From contig JAOWBW010000220.1 in the NCBI GenBank assembly GCA_026119855.1, forward strand, positions 2,348,828 to 2,412,827: a stretch of DNA of 64,000 nt. Direction: 5' to 3'. Position numbers and translations under genes: made by a program. Source of the DNA: Campanula takesimana (lineage: Eukaryota; Streptophyta; Magnoliopsida; Asterales; Campanulaceae). The notes beneath the pieces were generated by a model. The model ran no database searches. It saw nothing but the letters and a program-made list of their open reading frames with translations, and had not been told where the DNA came from. Of this stretch, positions 43,601 to 55,376 are shown one piece after another. How positions within the stretch are numbered: the stretch's first letter is position 1; the number at the start of each line of letters is the position of its first letter.

Positions 43601-44988
43601 ATGAAAATCAATTTATCTTTAAAATTCACCGTCTCATATGTGGTCTTGCAATTGTTCAATAATGTCTACATTCATACTTCGCAAAGAAACTGGAGTCGAG
43701 ATCTAAGGTAACCAAAGCATGGTGTCCTTCCCCCATATGTATGGATTGGGTACATGTAAACGAGGTTTCAGTAAGGTATATGTTATAAATGTAATCTGCA
43801 GTTCCCAAAAATTTAAGCTTTTGTAACAAGACTTGTGCATCTAATCACCACTAACCTAATTTTTCAGGGAAATATCTATGAATAGCTAGTACATTACAGT
43901 GAGAACCCTCAACAAGCTTTTGGATTGTTATTATTAGGTAACTAAATGCAGGATATTGCACGTTAATCATTAGCACAAACTTCCATAATGCCAATACAGA
44001 AGTAAAAAAATCCAATGCCAACTATAACGTCTTGTACAAGTCTCCATTCCCCAAGTGAATACTAGTATTATGGGTTGATGTAGGGATAGGACATTCATTA
44101 ACTAGTACTCGATATAACTCGTGATAATTTCAAATTTCATAATGCGTGTTACATAAATGATACAAGTCCGTTGGATACCAAAACAAAGAATTTTGTTAAT
44201 GAACTGAAGATATACTCACCGTGCTTTACACTTGCATTTGCACTGGCATTCAATCCTCTCAGTGTCTCTATGATTTCATTGGTTATCTTCCTTTTCACGG
44301 GCCGGGGCAGTTCAATTGTATCTCCATCTTTATATAACTTTTGCTTAATTTCGTTAACCTTCAACCACAAGCAAAAATTATTCCAAAATAAGACTGATTG
44401 ACAATATAATCCAACTAACCGCCAACGTTAAGAAGCCAATGTTCTGAAAATGACGGCAGCACACAAACTAAACACCATCATCTGGTCTTACCAGGTTAAT
44501 AAGCTCTAAAGGTTTCAATCCTTTTCGTAATTGAATTGATTCTTCCATTTTACTAATTTGATCCGGTGTATACCTTTTATCTGAAAATACCCAATCAGCC
44601 AAACAGCTATTAACTCTGTAAAAAGCATTAAAATCACAATTGGGCAACTTCAAACCCTGCACCCCCCCTACCCACCCTAGATAGCTTGAACATTGAAAAT
44701 AAACAAAATTGGGCTAAATTTGTGACTACAAAAACCCCAATTACCACCAAAATCCTAAAAATAACTTCAACAATTCAAGAAAATAACAAGAAATTAGAAA
44801 AATTACAAACCGGATTGAGAATAGTGAGAAGGGTGGTTGTAAAGGGAGGTGTAGAGAGAATGAAGAACGTAAAGAGCAACAGCAATGTTGATGGCACATA
44901 TAATAATTGTTATTCTCTTGGAGGAATACCATTTGCTGCCTCCTCTCCCATTGCTGCTGTTACTCAAATTACCATTAAACCCCGCCAT
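40622..44988 (-). CDS. Conserved plant membrane protein with a Cys-rich PAN/apple-like C-terminal domain
   Basis: About 333 aa from seven exons: 44988-44811, 44580-44492, 44358-44220, 41557-41462, 41307-41185, 41088-40826 and 40735-40622. Borders are GT-AG and phases agree. The N-terminus is short, then KWYSSKR and one membrane helix (about residues 25-46, ITIIICAINIAVALYVLHSL). This is followed by RYTPDQISKMEES, ELPRPVKRKITNEI and VERWRKEKLKE helical segments and ALESNWAEVTQEIGLWLPVE. The C-terminal Cys-rich domain reads LPPECNAELHTDYDG, CCQACLNHAK, MKCNVWVYCPSEAGCYSPDIY, ECWLKY, and ends VPWVSGVIKSG. This matches an uncharacterised plant family I recognise; PAN/apple-like is my reading of the Cys pattern. 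The topology suggests a signal-anchor protein with the Cys-rich domain in the secretory lumen or outside. Intron 3 is 2.66 kb. Confidence 0.85.
41933..42207. mobile_element. Stowaway-like MITE in intron 3 of the PAN-like gene
   Basis: Ends CTCACTTCGTCCCAAATTGAATG and CATCCATTTTGGGACGGATGGAATAG are flanked by TA. It contains a (GT)n(AT)n microsatellite at about 42008-42037. The rest of the 2.66-kb intron shows no coding family. Confidence 0.7.
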
Positions 44989-45638
44989 TTCCCCTTCGCT
45001 CTCTTCTTCTTCTTCTTCAGTTTCGTCTCCATCCCGTCATCTCCTTCCAAACCCCTTTCGTATTCTTCCTCTCTCTCTATAAAAAATGGGTACTTTGTCT
45101 TTGTCTCTCTCTCTAGAAATTTGAATTGGGTGCGACGGATCAGTTAATGGATCAATGCAATTTCACAGCTTTGCTTGTTTCCAATTACGGTCTGGCGAAT
45201 CTATGAAATTGACCGAGAGAGAAGAAGGAATAGTTAGGTCAGTAGATTTGTGGGTTCTGTTCTTGTCAGGTAATTTGATGCTATAAAAAGGGTTAGAATT
45301 TGATTAATGAATTCTAACGCATGCAATTATTAAAAGAACTAGAAAATAAACCCGTCCGCACGGGAGCTACATTACGGTGAATTTAAATTGTCTCTTCCTT
45401 TTTTTTACTTTTTTAAAAGTTCATGTTGTTGCTAAAATTATTTGATAATGAAATTTAAATAATTTATTTGAAGGTTAAACTGGATTTGTTAGCTATACTC
45501 CTTCCATCCCAAACTTTTTGTTAATAATTTCTGTTTTGAATTTCTCCTAAGTTTAATTACTGATGAAAGTAAATTTCTCTCCTAAATTTCTAAATAGTCA
45601 TAGGAATGCGGGTATGTTTTTGTAAAATATTTAATATA
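44989..45638. other. Upstream region of the PAN-like gene
   Basis: It has a CTT/TCT-rich leader-like stretch (45000-45110), consistent with a plant 5' UTR read on the minus strand. No other feature was recognised. Confidence 0.4.
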
Positions 45639-45893
45639 CTCCCTCCGTCTCATCCGAATTATGATTTTTGGGTTGGGCATAAGGATTAAGGAAAAAGTGT
45701 TAGTGGAGTATGTATTGTGAGTATGAAAAGTAAAGTAGGAGAGAGAAAGTGGGGTAGAGAATAATGAGTGGAAAGTTGTTGTGAGTGTGAATGTGGGTCC
45801 GATTAAATAAAACATTTCCATTTTTTTGCTGTCCTAATTCGAATGGGACACCCAAAATGGAAATTTGTCCTAATTCGAGTGGGACGGATGGAG
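45639..45893. mobile_element. Stowaway-like MITE, 'CCGAATTATGATTTTTGGG' family
   Basis: Ends CTCCCTCCGTCTCATCCGAA and TTCGAGTGGGACGGATGGAG are flanked by TA. A second internal TCGAATGGGACACCC lies near the right end. The internally deleted copy at 9984-10082 shares its left half. Confidence 0.8.
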
Positions 45894-48390
45894 TATACAC
45901 TCAGTCACATATCTAAGAAACTATGAAAATTTATGAAATGAAGACCCGTTGCTTACTAATTAGCCTTAACTACCTATATACTCCTTCCGTCCGAATTGAT
46001 ATGTTAGATACAATAGCTATTGTAGTTTTCTTTAAATCTTTGTAATTAACTAAATCTTAGTAATTAACTGCAACAATTTTACATACTCTATTAAATTAAC
46101 AAATTCAACATACCTGATGTCCTAACATTGTAATTGGATGTGGTACCAATTTCATTATCCAATAGTAAATTTCTTTTCCTGGAACTATTCGTCCGTTGTG
46201 ATGTACGCATTGATGAATCTGTAAACAAAATAAAAGTTTGAGGATATGGAAAATTACATGTGTGTTTAGTGTGTGTGTATATATATATATATACATGTGT
46301 GTGTTGTGTGTGCCGCTTGTGTGTATAGGTTAACTACCCAAATTTTCCAAATTTATTACGAATATTATTCTTAAACTCTGCAAGAGACTTTAGTTATATG
46401 GAAGAAACCTGACTTCAAACCTGATTGGCCAAAAAAAGTTTCCTGTCCATCTTTCGACATGCTTGTTCCTTCCTTCTCTTTCGCTTGTAAATTTAAACTT
46501 CATTTTTTATTTTTTTTACTCATCAAATAAGCACAATTCATAGCACAATTTTTTTTTAGCAATTTCTTTTGAAGGAATACATACAAAAATTAATATAACA
46601 ACAAATACAATAGTTAGTATATAATGCATGAAATATTGAAATATAATATTATATTACCGATATGGAGGGTTGATAAATCATTGCGTCGTCTTCTTCCCTT
46701 TGACTTCATTTATGTATAGAAAAGTATGAAAAATGAAACTATCCTTGCATCTAAAATGAGAATGGTGTCTTTTTGGTAGAGTTGAAAGCTTAAAAGTACT
46801 ATTTGATAAATAAATGTTTGGTTTTTATATTTTTGTAGTAGTTTTTAAAGTTGAAGAGTCTTATAGCTTATGAGATGATGAATGCAAGTCATATTAATAA
46901 TATGTAAGTTAGAGACTTTTTATATTTTAGCATAAATGCAAGTCATAATAATAAAATGTAAGTTAGAGATTTTTTAGATTTTAGCATTATTTATTACAAT
47001 GGTTTATCTTATCTTTTCATTTTCTATGATTTCAAGTTCACTTGATAATTTAAACTTTGAGAATTCCATCATAATTCAATGGTTTTGAATAATATGTTGT
47101 CTCTTGGAATACATAAAATGATCAAAGCCATTGAATTATGAAATTTGAATAGTCAAAAACTAAAAAGTCACTTCTTAATGAATTGTTCTTTAATGCATCC
47201 AAACCCTACCTAGTCCAATACCCTATATATAAGAGTATATGTCTATCTAGTCTAATACTCTATATATAGGAGTACATATTCTATTAGATATGAATCTCTT
47301 CTTATTTTCTTATAGAGTCACTAAATTACCTACTATCATATCTATGGATATTACTTATTATTTTTACCTAGATAGGAGAATGCCAAAAGCCTTCATGATT
47401 TCAAAAGTCATATTACATGGCATCATCTAAATCAAGATAAACCTATTTTTGCCTTACGTGTCATTCCCAAGGTAAGTTTCACCAACTTTAAAAACTAAAG
47501 TATAGATTTTGTTGGTGAATTTTGATTTTTCACTACTAAATGTTATAGGGGTTTTTACCCATATAAGTACTAGAAGGTGGAATTTGCCAATAAAAACACA
47601 CATTTCATATTCTACTTTAGAGTCCTGGGTTGAAATGAAAATTCCCATAAAATCCTTACTATAATTTAAATGGCGAAACTACCCTCACTTTCCCACAAAC
47701 CCTTGCCCTCTCTCTCGATTTCTCATCTACGTTGCTGGCTTCATCTCCGTATCCACCTCATCTTCCTCCTTCGTCTCCTCACCTATGAATCACTATTCCG
47801 GCGACCCCTTCCTCCACCTCCGACGCCCCTTCCTGTGGCCTAACCCCATCGATCGTTCTTCTCCCCCAACCCTAACACCGTTCCCAGAGCCTAGTATCCC
47901 CCAATTTTCAACAATACACCCTTGTATCCCCAATTTATCTTCACTTGGAGTTGGAGGCTCTTTCGCTGATGATTGGAAATATGCCCACTCTGAAAACGAC
48001 ATGACCCGTCTATGTCGGCCATTAAAGATAAATTTGAGGAAGAAAAAAATTGGTCCTGGCCTTGTTGTAATTTATTTCTAGATTTCATATTTTTTGTTAG
48101 AAGAATTGATAGATAACCAAAAATGGTTGAAAGACGAACCTGAGGATGCTGTTTCACAAGTTCTTAACGCAAACTTGGATTTGGATTGTGGGCTATACCA
48201 ACTATGCTGGATATACTGTACTTTAAGGAAAGGTTAGGAAGCTGCTGATTTTTTATTTTTTTTATTTTTTTTATGAGGTATTCCTCGAGACTTTTTCATA
48301 AAAGATTTTGAACTCTTTTGTTGTTTTATTTTAATGTGGTAAATATAGTTGATGGGAGATTTTACAAGAAGGTGTTGCAAGATTATGGAG
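45894..48390. other. Gene-poor interval with a gene-like fragment
   Basis: 46-47.6 kb is AT-rich with an (AT)n run near 46277-46292 and short direct repeats (about 46880-46985). From about 47671 to 48235 the composition becomes gene-like (CT-rich leader-type sequence, then a plus-strand frame at 47785-48081 and KWLKDEPEDAV-type sequence near 48125). I recognise no family and the frames do not join, so no gene is called. Confidence 0.35.
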
Positions 48391-48644
48391 TAGGGATGAC
48401 CAACGCCGGTTCCGGTTTGCCATTTATGTGAACTTTAACCGGCCCTTGGTTACACCGGTTTCGGTCCTCCCCTTAAAATTATTGAAAAACAAGGGATTTT
48501 CGGTCCGGTTCTGGTCCGGTACACCATTTATGTTAACCGTAATCGGCCCGGATGAATGGCGGTTCCGGTTTATTCGCCGGTTTGCTCCGGTTCCGTGCTT
48601 CTCCTGTCCGGTTTTCCAGTTCCGGTTTGGTTTGGCCATCCCTA
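48391..48644. mobile_element. Short hAT-like MITE
   Basis: 254 bp with ends TAGGGATGACCAA and TTGGCCATCCCTA. It has a perfect 8-bp TSD, TTATGGAG, at 48383-48390 and 48645-48652. The interior is dense in CCGGTTCCGG-like words on both strands. The open frames across it are artefacts. Confidence 0.88.
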
Positions 48645-49094
48645 TTATGGAGGGGAACAAAGCTTTGACACATGTTTTATAGGTTTATTTATGTTTCTAT
48701 GTGAAATATTTATTTATGATTTTGTAATAAGTTAAGAGTTCATATTTGTTTATTAATTTATTTAATAATTTATTGGTTTCTTAGAATTTTTGTTATGAAA
48801 AATGTTGGAAATAAATATCTTAATTTTATACTCAATTATGAACAAATGAGAAATCAATGTCTCAATTTTTAAATTTAAACATTTGAGAAATTGAGTATCA
48901 ATTGTGATAATTTGATGGGGCAACTCCCATTTAGTCCCTCATTAGAATCTAAACTACCACCTAGTCCAAGGTATTTTCAATATTACCACCTAGTCCAAGT
49001 GATATTAAAAGGGCATGAATGCCCTTACTAAATGACTGGAAATTACATGATTACCCCTCCCTCCTCAACCTTTCACCTTCTCACCGGTCAACAA

Positions 49095-49925
49095 CTTTGA
49101 CCGACCGGCCACCACCTCCGGCGACCATTTTCCGGCAACCATTTTCCGGCGACCACCTCCGGCCATCATTTTCCGGCTACCGTTTTCCGGCGACCATGTT
49201 CCGGCAACCACCTCCGGCCACAATTTTCCGGCGACCACCCCCGACCACAATTTTCCGGTGACCACCTCCGGCGACCATTTTCCGGCAACATTTTCCGGCC
49301 ACCATTTTCCGGCGACCACCTCCGGTCACAATTTCCGGTGACCACCTCCGGCGACCATTTTTCGGCCACTTTTCCGACGACATTTTCCGGCCACCTCCGG
49401 CCACCATTTCCCGATCACCGTTTCCGGCCACCATTTTCCGGCGGCCACCTCCGGCCACCATTTTCCGACCACCGTTTTCCGGCGGCTACCTCTGGCCACC
49501 GTTTCCCGACGGCCACCTCCGGCCACCGTTTTCCGACGACCACCTCCGGCGACCATTTTCCGGCGACCACCTCCGGCAACCATTTTCCGGCCACCATTTT
49601 CCGGCGACCACCTCCGGCCACCATTTTCCGGCTACCGTTTTCCGGCGACCATGTTCCGGCGACCATGCTCCGGCAACCACCTCCGGCCACAATTTTCCGG
49701 CCACCATTTTCCGGCGACCATATTCCGGCGGCCACCCCCCGGCCACAATTTTCCGGTGACCACCTCCGGCGACCATTTTCCGGCGACCACCTCCGGTCAC
49801 CTTTTCCGGCGACTATTTTTTGACAACCACCTCCGTCAACCATTTTTCGGCGACCACCTTCCGCGAGTATTTTTTTGGTGCCATAATCCGGCGACTACCT
49901 CCGTCGACCATCTCCGGTGATCAAA
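49095..49925 (+). repeat. CCGGCGACCACC / TTTTCCGGC array
   Basis: Degenerate units of about 14-15 bp, alternating TTTTCCGGCGACCA and CCTCCGGCCACCA, are repeated dozens of times. All six frames are open for long stretches as a result. Those frames are products of the repeat and I do not accept them as genes. Confidence 0.85.
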
Positions 49926-49929
49926 TAAC

Positions 49930-50740
49930 TGTGAACTAATCAGTAAGTTCACAGTTGTCAACAAAACTACAAAAAACACGATCGAATCCGGCGACCAAAC
50001 AACTGTGAACTAATCAGAAAGTTCACAGTTGTTAGTTTACAATTGTAAGTTCGCAAATGTAAGTTTCGCAATTGTAAGTTCGCAATTGTTTCAATAACAA
50101 GTTCGCACTTGTTCCAAAAACAAGTTCGCAATTGTAAGTTCGCACTTGTTCCAAGAACAAGTTCGCAGTTGCAAGTTCACAATTGTAAGTTCACAAATGT
50201 AAGTTCGCAATTGTAAGTACGCAATTGTTCCAATAACAAGTTTGCACTTGTTCTAAAAAAAAGTTCGCAATTGTAAGTTCACACTTGTTCCAAGAACAAG
50301 TTCGCACTTGTTCAAATAACAGGTTCACACTTGTTCAAAGAACAGGTTCACACTTGTTCTAAGAACAAGTTCACAGTTGTTTCCAGAACAAATTCCAAGA
50401 ACAAGTTTTTTTTTTCTTGGAACAAGTTCACACTTGTTCCAAGAACAGATTCACAGTTGTTCTCAGGACAAATTCTAAAAACAAATTCATATTTTCAAAG
50501 AAAAACGTATTTTTCCATAACAAGTTTACAATTATTCCAAGAACAAATTCACATTTTTCAAAAAAACAAGTTCACAATTGTTCCCAAAACAATTTCCATG
50601 AACAAGTTCACTGTTTTTTTTTCAAGAACAAGTTCACATTTTGTTCCAAGATCAAGTTCGCAGTTGATCCTAGAACAAGTTCACAGTTGATCCAAAAACA
50701 AGTTTACAATTGTTCTAATATACAACTGAAAAATCCCATA
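49930..50740 (+). repeat. GTTCACAATTGT / ACAAGTTCGCACTTGTTC array
   Basis: Short partly palindromic units built on AAGTTCGCAATTGT and CTTGTTCCAAGAACAAG are repeated about 40 times. Many units can pair with their neighbours. The core CACAATTGTGAA also occurs outside the element (48890-48910 and 51880-52390). Confidence 0.8.
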
Positions 50741-51857
50741 TTGTTCGCACTTGTTCAAACAATAACTATGAACTCAGCAAAACAAATCAATCCATCAACA
50801 ACAAAATCTCATTTACATTCAAAGCCAACACCAAAAAACAATTGACAAACTTTTTGATTTACCAATCAATTAGAACACACAAACAAAAACAAAAAGTGCC
50901 AGTGCACAACATTTTTACCAATATAATCTCCCAAATCAACTCCCAATTCCAATAAAAGCTAGATAATTGACAAAAAATCATCACCTTTATCAAGGAATTC
51001 AATGAAAAAGTGAAAAGCGGAGACCACGTACTCAACCAGCCCATTAATTTCCTTCTTCCTTTTCATTTCTTCAAATGAACGAAATCGTCAAAATCTGAAT
51101 TTCGTTTGCCGGGATCTTCACATATCTTGATTTTGTTTGAGCCGGTCGGAGAGGAAGAGAAGTGTTGATGAGAAACAGCCAGATCTGTTGAAAATAGGCT
51201 TGCCGCCGTGCAATTGTTGCCGTTGTTTTGGAGGAAGAAACCCGCCGGTGACGGAGGAGAAGCAGATCTGCAGAAAACAGTTTCTCCGTCTTCTGGGCAC
51301 GTTGCTGTTGTCGTTGGGAATTGGGCAAGGGTTGTTGGGGTTAGGGTAGTGGTGGGGATTCAACAGATCTGATAGAGAAGAGAGAGAGAAAGAGAGAGTG
51401 CCGTGGTAAGGATCGTCGGTGGCCGTCCCCGTCGCCGGAGTGTGAAAGATCGAGAGAAGAAGGGGGGCTAGGGTTATGGCTTAGACAGATAAAAGGTGGA
51501 GTGGAGGCGGAGATGGCCGGAAGGGAGGCGGAGATGGGGGTGAGGGGTTGCCGGAGGAGGGGTGAGGGTTGCCGGAGGAAGGGGTAGGGATCGCCGGAGG
51601 TGGGGGATGGAGGAGAGAGAGAACGCGGTGAGAGAATGTAGAGAGAGAAGTCGGTTTGCGTCTGATTGTGAGGAGAGGGGAGGGGTTGCTGTTTTAATTG
51701 AAAATAAGGGGTAGTTTCGGGATTCTATAATTTCAATGGACTAGCTGGTAAATAAAGATATTAGCTTGGACTAGATGGTAAATGAAAATATGGCCTTGGA
51801 TTAGGTGGTAATTTGAGTTAGGATGAGGGATTAGGTGGTAATTTTCTCAAATTTGAT

Positions 51858-52864
51858 TTCTCAATTGTTTAAAGATCACACAACTATGAAAAATTGAGAG
51901 ATGATAATATCAGTTTTTAAACTCAATTATGAACAAATGAGAAATCGAGTAATCAATTGTGAAAAATTGATGAATTATTGTGAAATAACACAACTGTAAA
52001 ATCAATTTGTCTATTTTATTTTTAAGGGTACATAATAACAAATTCATCATTATAATTAAACAACTGAGAAATTGAGTCATCAATTTTGAAAATTTGAGAG
52101 ATGATTTTATCAGTTTTTAAACGCAATTATGGACAAATGAGAATTTAATGTCTTAACACATCTGTGAAATCAATTGAGAAATGATTTTACAAGTGAAAAA
52201 TGAAAAATATTACACAATTGTGAAATCAATTGAGAAATAAAATATGACACAACTGTGAAATGACGTAATTGTGAAATTACACAACTGTGAAATCGTACAA
52301 CTGTGAAATCAATTGAAAAATTGTTTTACAAGTGAAAATGACACAACTGTGTAATCATACAACTGTGAAATCATTTGAGAATTAAAAATAAAAGTTTTCA
52401 ATTTTTTAAGTGAAAAATGTTTTTTTTTTTTTTTTATTAATTTGAATCATATCTTGAAGTGATTGTTTGATTCGTTTGACGAGACGACTAAAATGGTGGT
52501 TTCAAATTATTTTTTTATGATTTATAGATTTTGAGATCTTTTTTAAAACTTTAAAGGCAAAAAATGGAAGAGAGAGGAAGGGGAGAGAGAAAAAGAAAAA
52601 GCGCTTAGCGCTGGAAGTCTAGCGTGTTCCAGCAATGCCGTGTGGGCAATTTGGTCCAGCGAAAATTTTAAGGACTTTTTGGCGAGTTTCAAAAATGTTT
52701 GTCATTATTAGTCGTTTTCATCTGGACAAAAAACTTATTGGACAAAGCCTCAAAGTAAGTTTTCCAATATTATCTAAGAAGTAAGAACGTTAATTTCCTT
52801 CAAAAAAAAAAAAAGAAAAAGAAAAGAAAAGGAACATTAATGAGGTTTGTTTCTGAGTATAATA
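51858..52864. repeat. AT-rich repeat field, CAACTGTGAAATCA words
   Basis: From 51858 to about 52390, ACAACTGTGAAATCA and ATTGAGAAAT-like words recur irregularly. The same words (ACTCAATTATGAACAAATGAGAAATC) lie on the left side of the Mutator-like element (48828-48905). The element therefore inserted into an existing repeat field. The rest, to 52864, is A- and purine-rich with no gene. Confidence 0.6.
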
Positions 52865-53133
52865 CTCCCTTCGTCTCATAACTATGCGCACAAAATGAGT
52901 TTTGCACGGGAATTAAGGGATAAATAGTAGTGGGTAGTTGTTGTGAGTGTGAAAAGTGAAGTAGGAAAGAGAAAGTGTGGTAGGGAATATGTTGATTGGT
53001 TGTGTGAGTGTAAAAGTAAAGTAAGAGAGAATGAGTGAGATGAAAAATATTCTTTGTCATTTTAGGAAAGTGTGACTTATCAATGGGACACCCAAAATGG
53101 CAATTTGTGCACATAGTTATGGGACGGAGGGAG
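52865..53133. mobile_element. Stowaway-like MITE, 'CATAACTATG' family, copy 2
   Basis: CTCCCTTCGTCTCATAACTATG and CATAGTTATGGGACGGAGGGAG are inverted ends flanked by TA. It is the reverse orientation of the copy at 6941-7217, with a collinear interior. Confidence 0.85.
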
Positions 53134-53164
53134 TATAATAATGGATCAACGTGTCACTTAACTA

Positions 53165-53428
53165 CTCCACCGTCTCAAAATAGATGTCGTTTTGGGATTT
53201 ATTTTTTGTCTCAAAATACTTGTCGTTTTACTATTTTCAAAGTTTTTTTGTTGTTTTATACCAATTATACCCTGATAATGATAGTGAACTATCTCTTACT
53301 TAACTATTTAATTACTTAGGTAATTGGATTACTTTTAGGGGTATTTTGGACTTCTTCACATGCATTAATGACATTTCTTAGTATATGTGAAACACTCCAA
53401 AACGACATCTTTTTTTAGACGGAGGGAG
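53165..53428. mobile_element. Stowaway-like MITE, 'GTCTCAAAATA' family, copy 2
   Basis: Ends CTCCACCGTCTCAAAATAGATGTCG and CGACATCTTTTTTTAGACGGAGGGAG are flanked by TA. It is an inverted relative of the element at 27819-28081. Confidence 0.85.
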
Positions 53429-53786
53429 TATAAAAGTATAAATTCTTGAAAGTTTCACCAAACCTCATTACTACTCTTTTTGTTTTAAACAACCGTACAC
53501 TTAAAAAATTGTCGTAAAAAGTTTATTAAAATATTACTACAATCATTTTTTAGATACATTTTTCCAGTATGAGCAGGCATGTCATTAATAAATAGATAAG
53601 AGCATCTTAAGGGTATTTATAGTATTTTTTTTTTATTTTTTTTATTTTTTTCAAGTTTAATTCATAGTTGGATGCCTTTTTCTCAAAAAAATAAAAAATA
53701 AATATGAAAGTAGTTGAATTAAAACTTTGCACAAGAAACAAGTACTCGTATAATTAACTGATCTACGAAAGTAGAGAGTAGGTCTC

Positions 53787-54190
53787 GTGAAAAAACGTGT
53801 TTTACTTTAAAGAAAGAAAAAACGTGTTTTTCAAAGACGTTGACGCTTATAAAAAACAAGCGGTGGCATTTTTATAAATACTGGAAAGCATTATAAATGT
53901 CTAGGGTTAATATTACAAAAAACCAGTGATTCAAATTGGGGTTTATAAACGTAAAACTAGGACTTTTCTTAAATACCAGTGGTAGCGTTAAAAATTGTCA
54001 GTCATTACACTGGCACTTATCATTATCAACATTGCCACTGGCAGTCGTGTTAATAAGTGCCACTGTACAATGACGGCCAATTTCTAACACTAAGACTAAC
54101 ACTTACAAACAATTTTCTGTTTATTATAAAAATACAACCGCTCCATTTTTAAAAAAAAGCATTTTACGCTAACATAGGGTATATTTTCAC
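53787..54190. mobile_element. Inverted-repeat element, 'GTGAAAA...ACGTGTTTT' family, copy 2
   Basis: The termini are GTGAAAAAACGTGTTTT and ATATTTTCAC. It is the opposite orientation of copy 1 at 11912-12330, and the ACGTGTTTT motif near its left end is duplicated. Confidence 0.6.
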
Positions 54191-54359
54191 GATCTAGGAC
54201 AAGACAATATAAAGATACTCAAAAAAATCGAAAAGAAAAATAGAATTATCAATCGACCTGATAGGGGATTAGGCCCAAATATATAAAGGGCCATGGCCCA
54301 AAGGAAGAAGTATTTAGGTGGCCAGAAGAAGAAGCCCATAAGAATAAAGAAAGATAGAT

Positions 54360-54440
54360 AGATAGAACGCTCAGAAACCTTATCTGCCTGGCGTTAACTG
54401 TAATAACTCAGTCCCTTCTTCCTCAACCATCAACAACGAG
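54360..54440 (+). other. Probable 5' UTR exon of the mTERF6-like gene
   Basis: It ends ...CAACAACGAG followed by the donor GTATGTTCC. A matching acceptor ACTTCCAG ends at 56138, six bases before the ATG at 56144. This gives a leader intron of about 1.7 kb. A (GATA)n run precedes it. The start is approximate and intermediate non-coding exons are possible. Confidence 0.5.
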
Positions 54441-54792
54441 GTATGTTCCTCCCCCGTGCTCTCTACCTTTATTTATGTACTGTATTAGGTTTTTCCAGTT
54501 TCATTCCATGTCTCTGATTTTTATTTTTCTTTCTAATTAATTGTTGTAATGGCGTACTCAATTTATTCATCTTCAATTGCATTGGTATTTAACAGTTTTT
54601 ACTCTTCTCAGGTTCAAATTCCTAAAATTTGTCATAGTTGAAGTCACTGAATTACTTTCTTTCTGTGCGAATTCTCACATTTTTGTTTGGAGTTCTTTAT
54701 GTTTGTTTTGCCTGCCCCTACCCCTAATTCAACTTTAATGGGTGGATTTTTTTTTTTTTATCCTTGTTAATGGCATTAATGTTGCATTCCAA

Positions 54793-54931
54793 TCCATTCG
54801 TCCCAAATTGATAGCCCCGTTTGAATTTTTAAACATTTTAATAAGGTTACGTTATAAGTTTTGGAAATTCAGTGATTTTGAATTGAAGCTTTAATTTTTG
54901 AAATGAGACTATCGTTTTGGAACAGAGGGAG
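54793..54931. mobile_element. Stowaway-like MITE in the mTERF6 leader intron
   Basis: It runs from about CATTCGTCCCAAATTGATAG to GTTTTGGAACAGAGGGAG and shares interior words with 34410-34573. The left end is degraded. Confidence 0.6.
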
Positions 54932-55376
54932 TAGTAATTTTGAATTTGGATAAAGGACTGTTTTGGTTCGTATTTTTTGTTGTGAGGTTAACAAGTATGA
55001 AATTCAATGATTTAAGGGTTCACCAGTCTCGACCTTTCTTATAAAGACTAGAGAGCTTGTATTTGAGCAGAAGTTATGCTTTATCTGAAAGATTAAGAGG
55101 TTATCAATGTAAACATAGAATAGCCTTATTTACCCCAAAAAACGAGGTGGGAGTAGAGAACACCTACGTTTTTATAGAAGCATATGCTTTCTGCTGGTCT
55201 TTTATAGGGGTTGTTCCTCCCGTCCTGCATAATCATATTTCCTGAAACACAAGCTAAATAAGTATTTTATTGGATGCAGGTGGTGGCTTTTACATTGTGG
55301 AAGTAGGCAAAGTCTTGCATTTTCTGTTGATTTTATCAAGTTTCTTGGAATAAGGTGAACAACTCATCCTCTTCTT

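Larger units (their letters stand above)
48917..51848. mobile_element. Mutator-like element filled with short-period arrays
   Basis: Inverted termini of about 80 bp contain TTTAGTCCCTCAT / ATGAGGGATTAGG and repeated CTACCACCTAGTCCAAG / CTTGGACTAGATGGTA words. The flanks AATTTGAT match at 48909-48916 and 51850-51857, extending to 9 bp with one mismatch. The interior is, in order, a CCGGC-rich array (49095-49925), a GTTCACAATTGT/AACAAGTTCGC array (49930-50740) and a unique-looking GC-richer part (51000-51680) with no recognised protein. I see no transposase. Confidence 0.78.

Noticed and set aside
47785..48081. 98-codon plus-strand frame, Pro/Ser-rich then charged
   Set aside because: It has gene-like composition but no recognisable family, and neighbouring frames do not join. 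Possibly a captured gene fragment.
49065..49843. Long overlapping open frames on both strands, up to 161 codons
   Set aside because: They are translations of the CCGGCGACCACC array. All six frames open together, with repetitive His/Pro/Gly/Arg-rich products.
49930..50740. CRISPR-like appearance of regularly spaced short palindromes
   Set aside because: The spacing is irregular, there are no unique spacers of constant length, no cas genes, and the context is plant nuclear DNA.
50331..50845. Two plus-strand frames rich in NKFT/SRTNS-like units
   Set aside because: Products of the AACAAGTTCACA array in two frames, with no domain or splice context.
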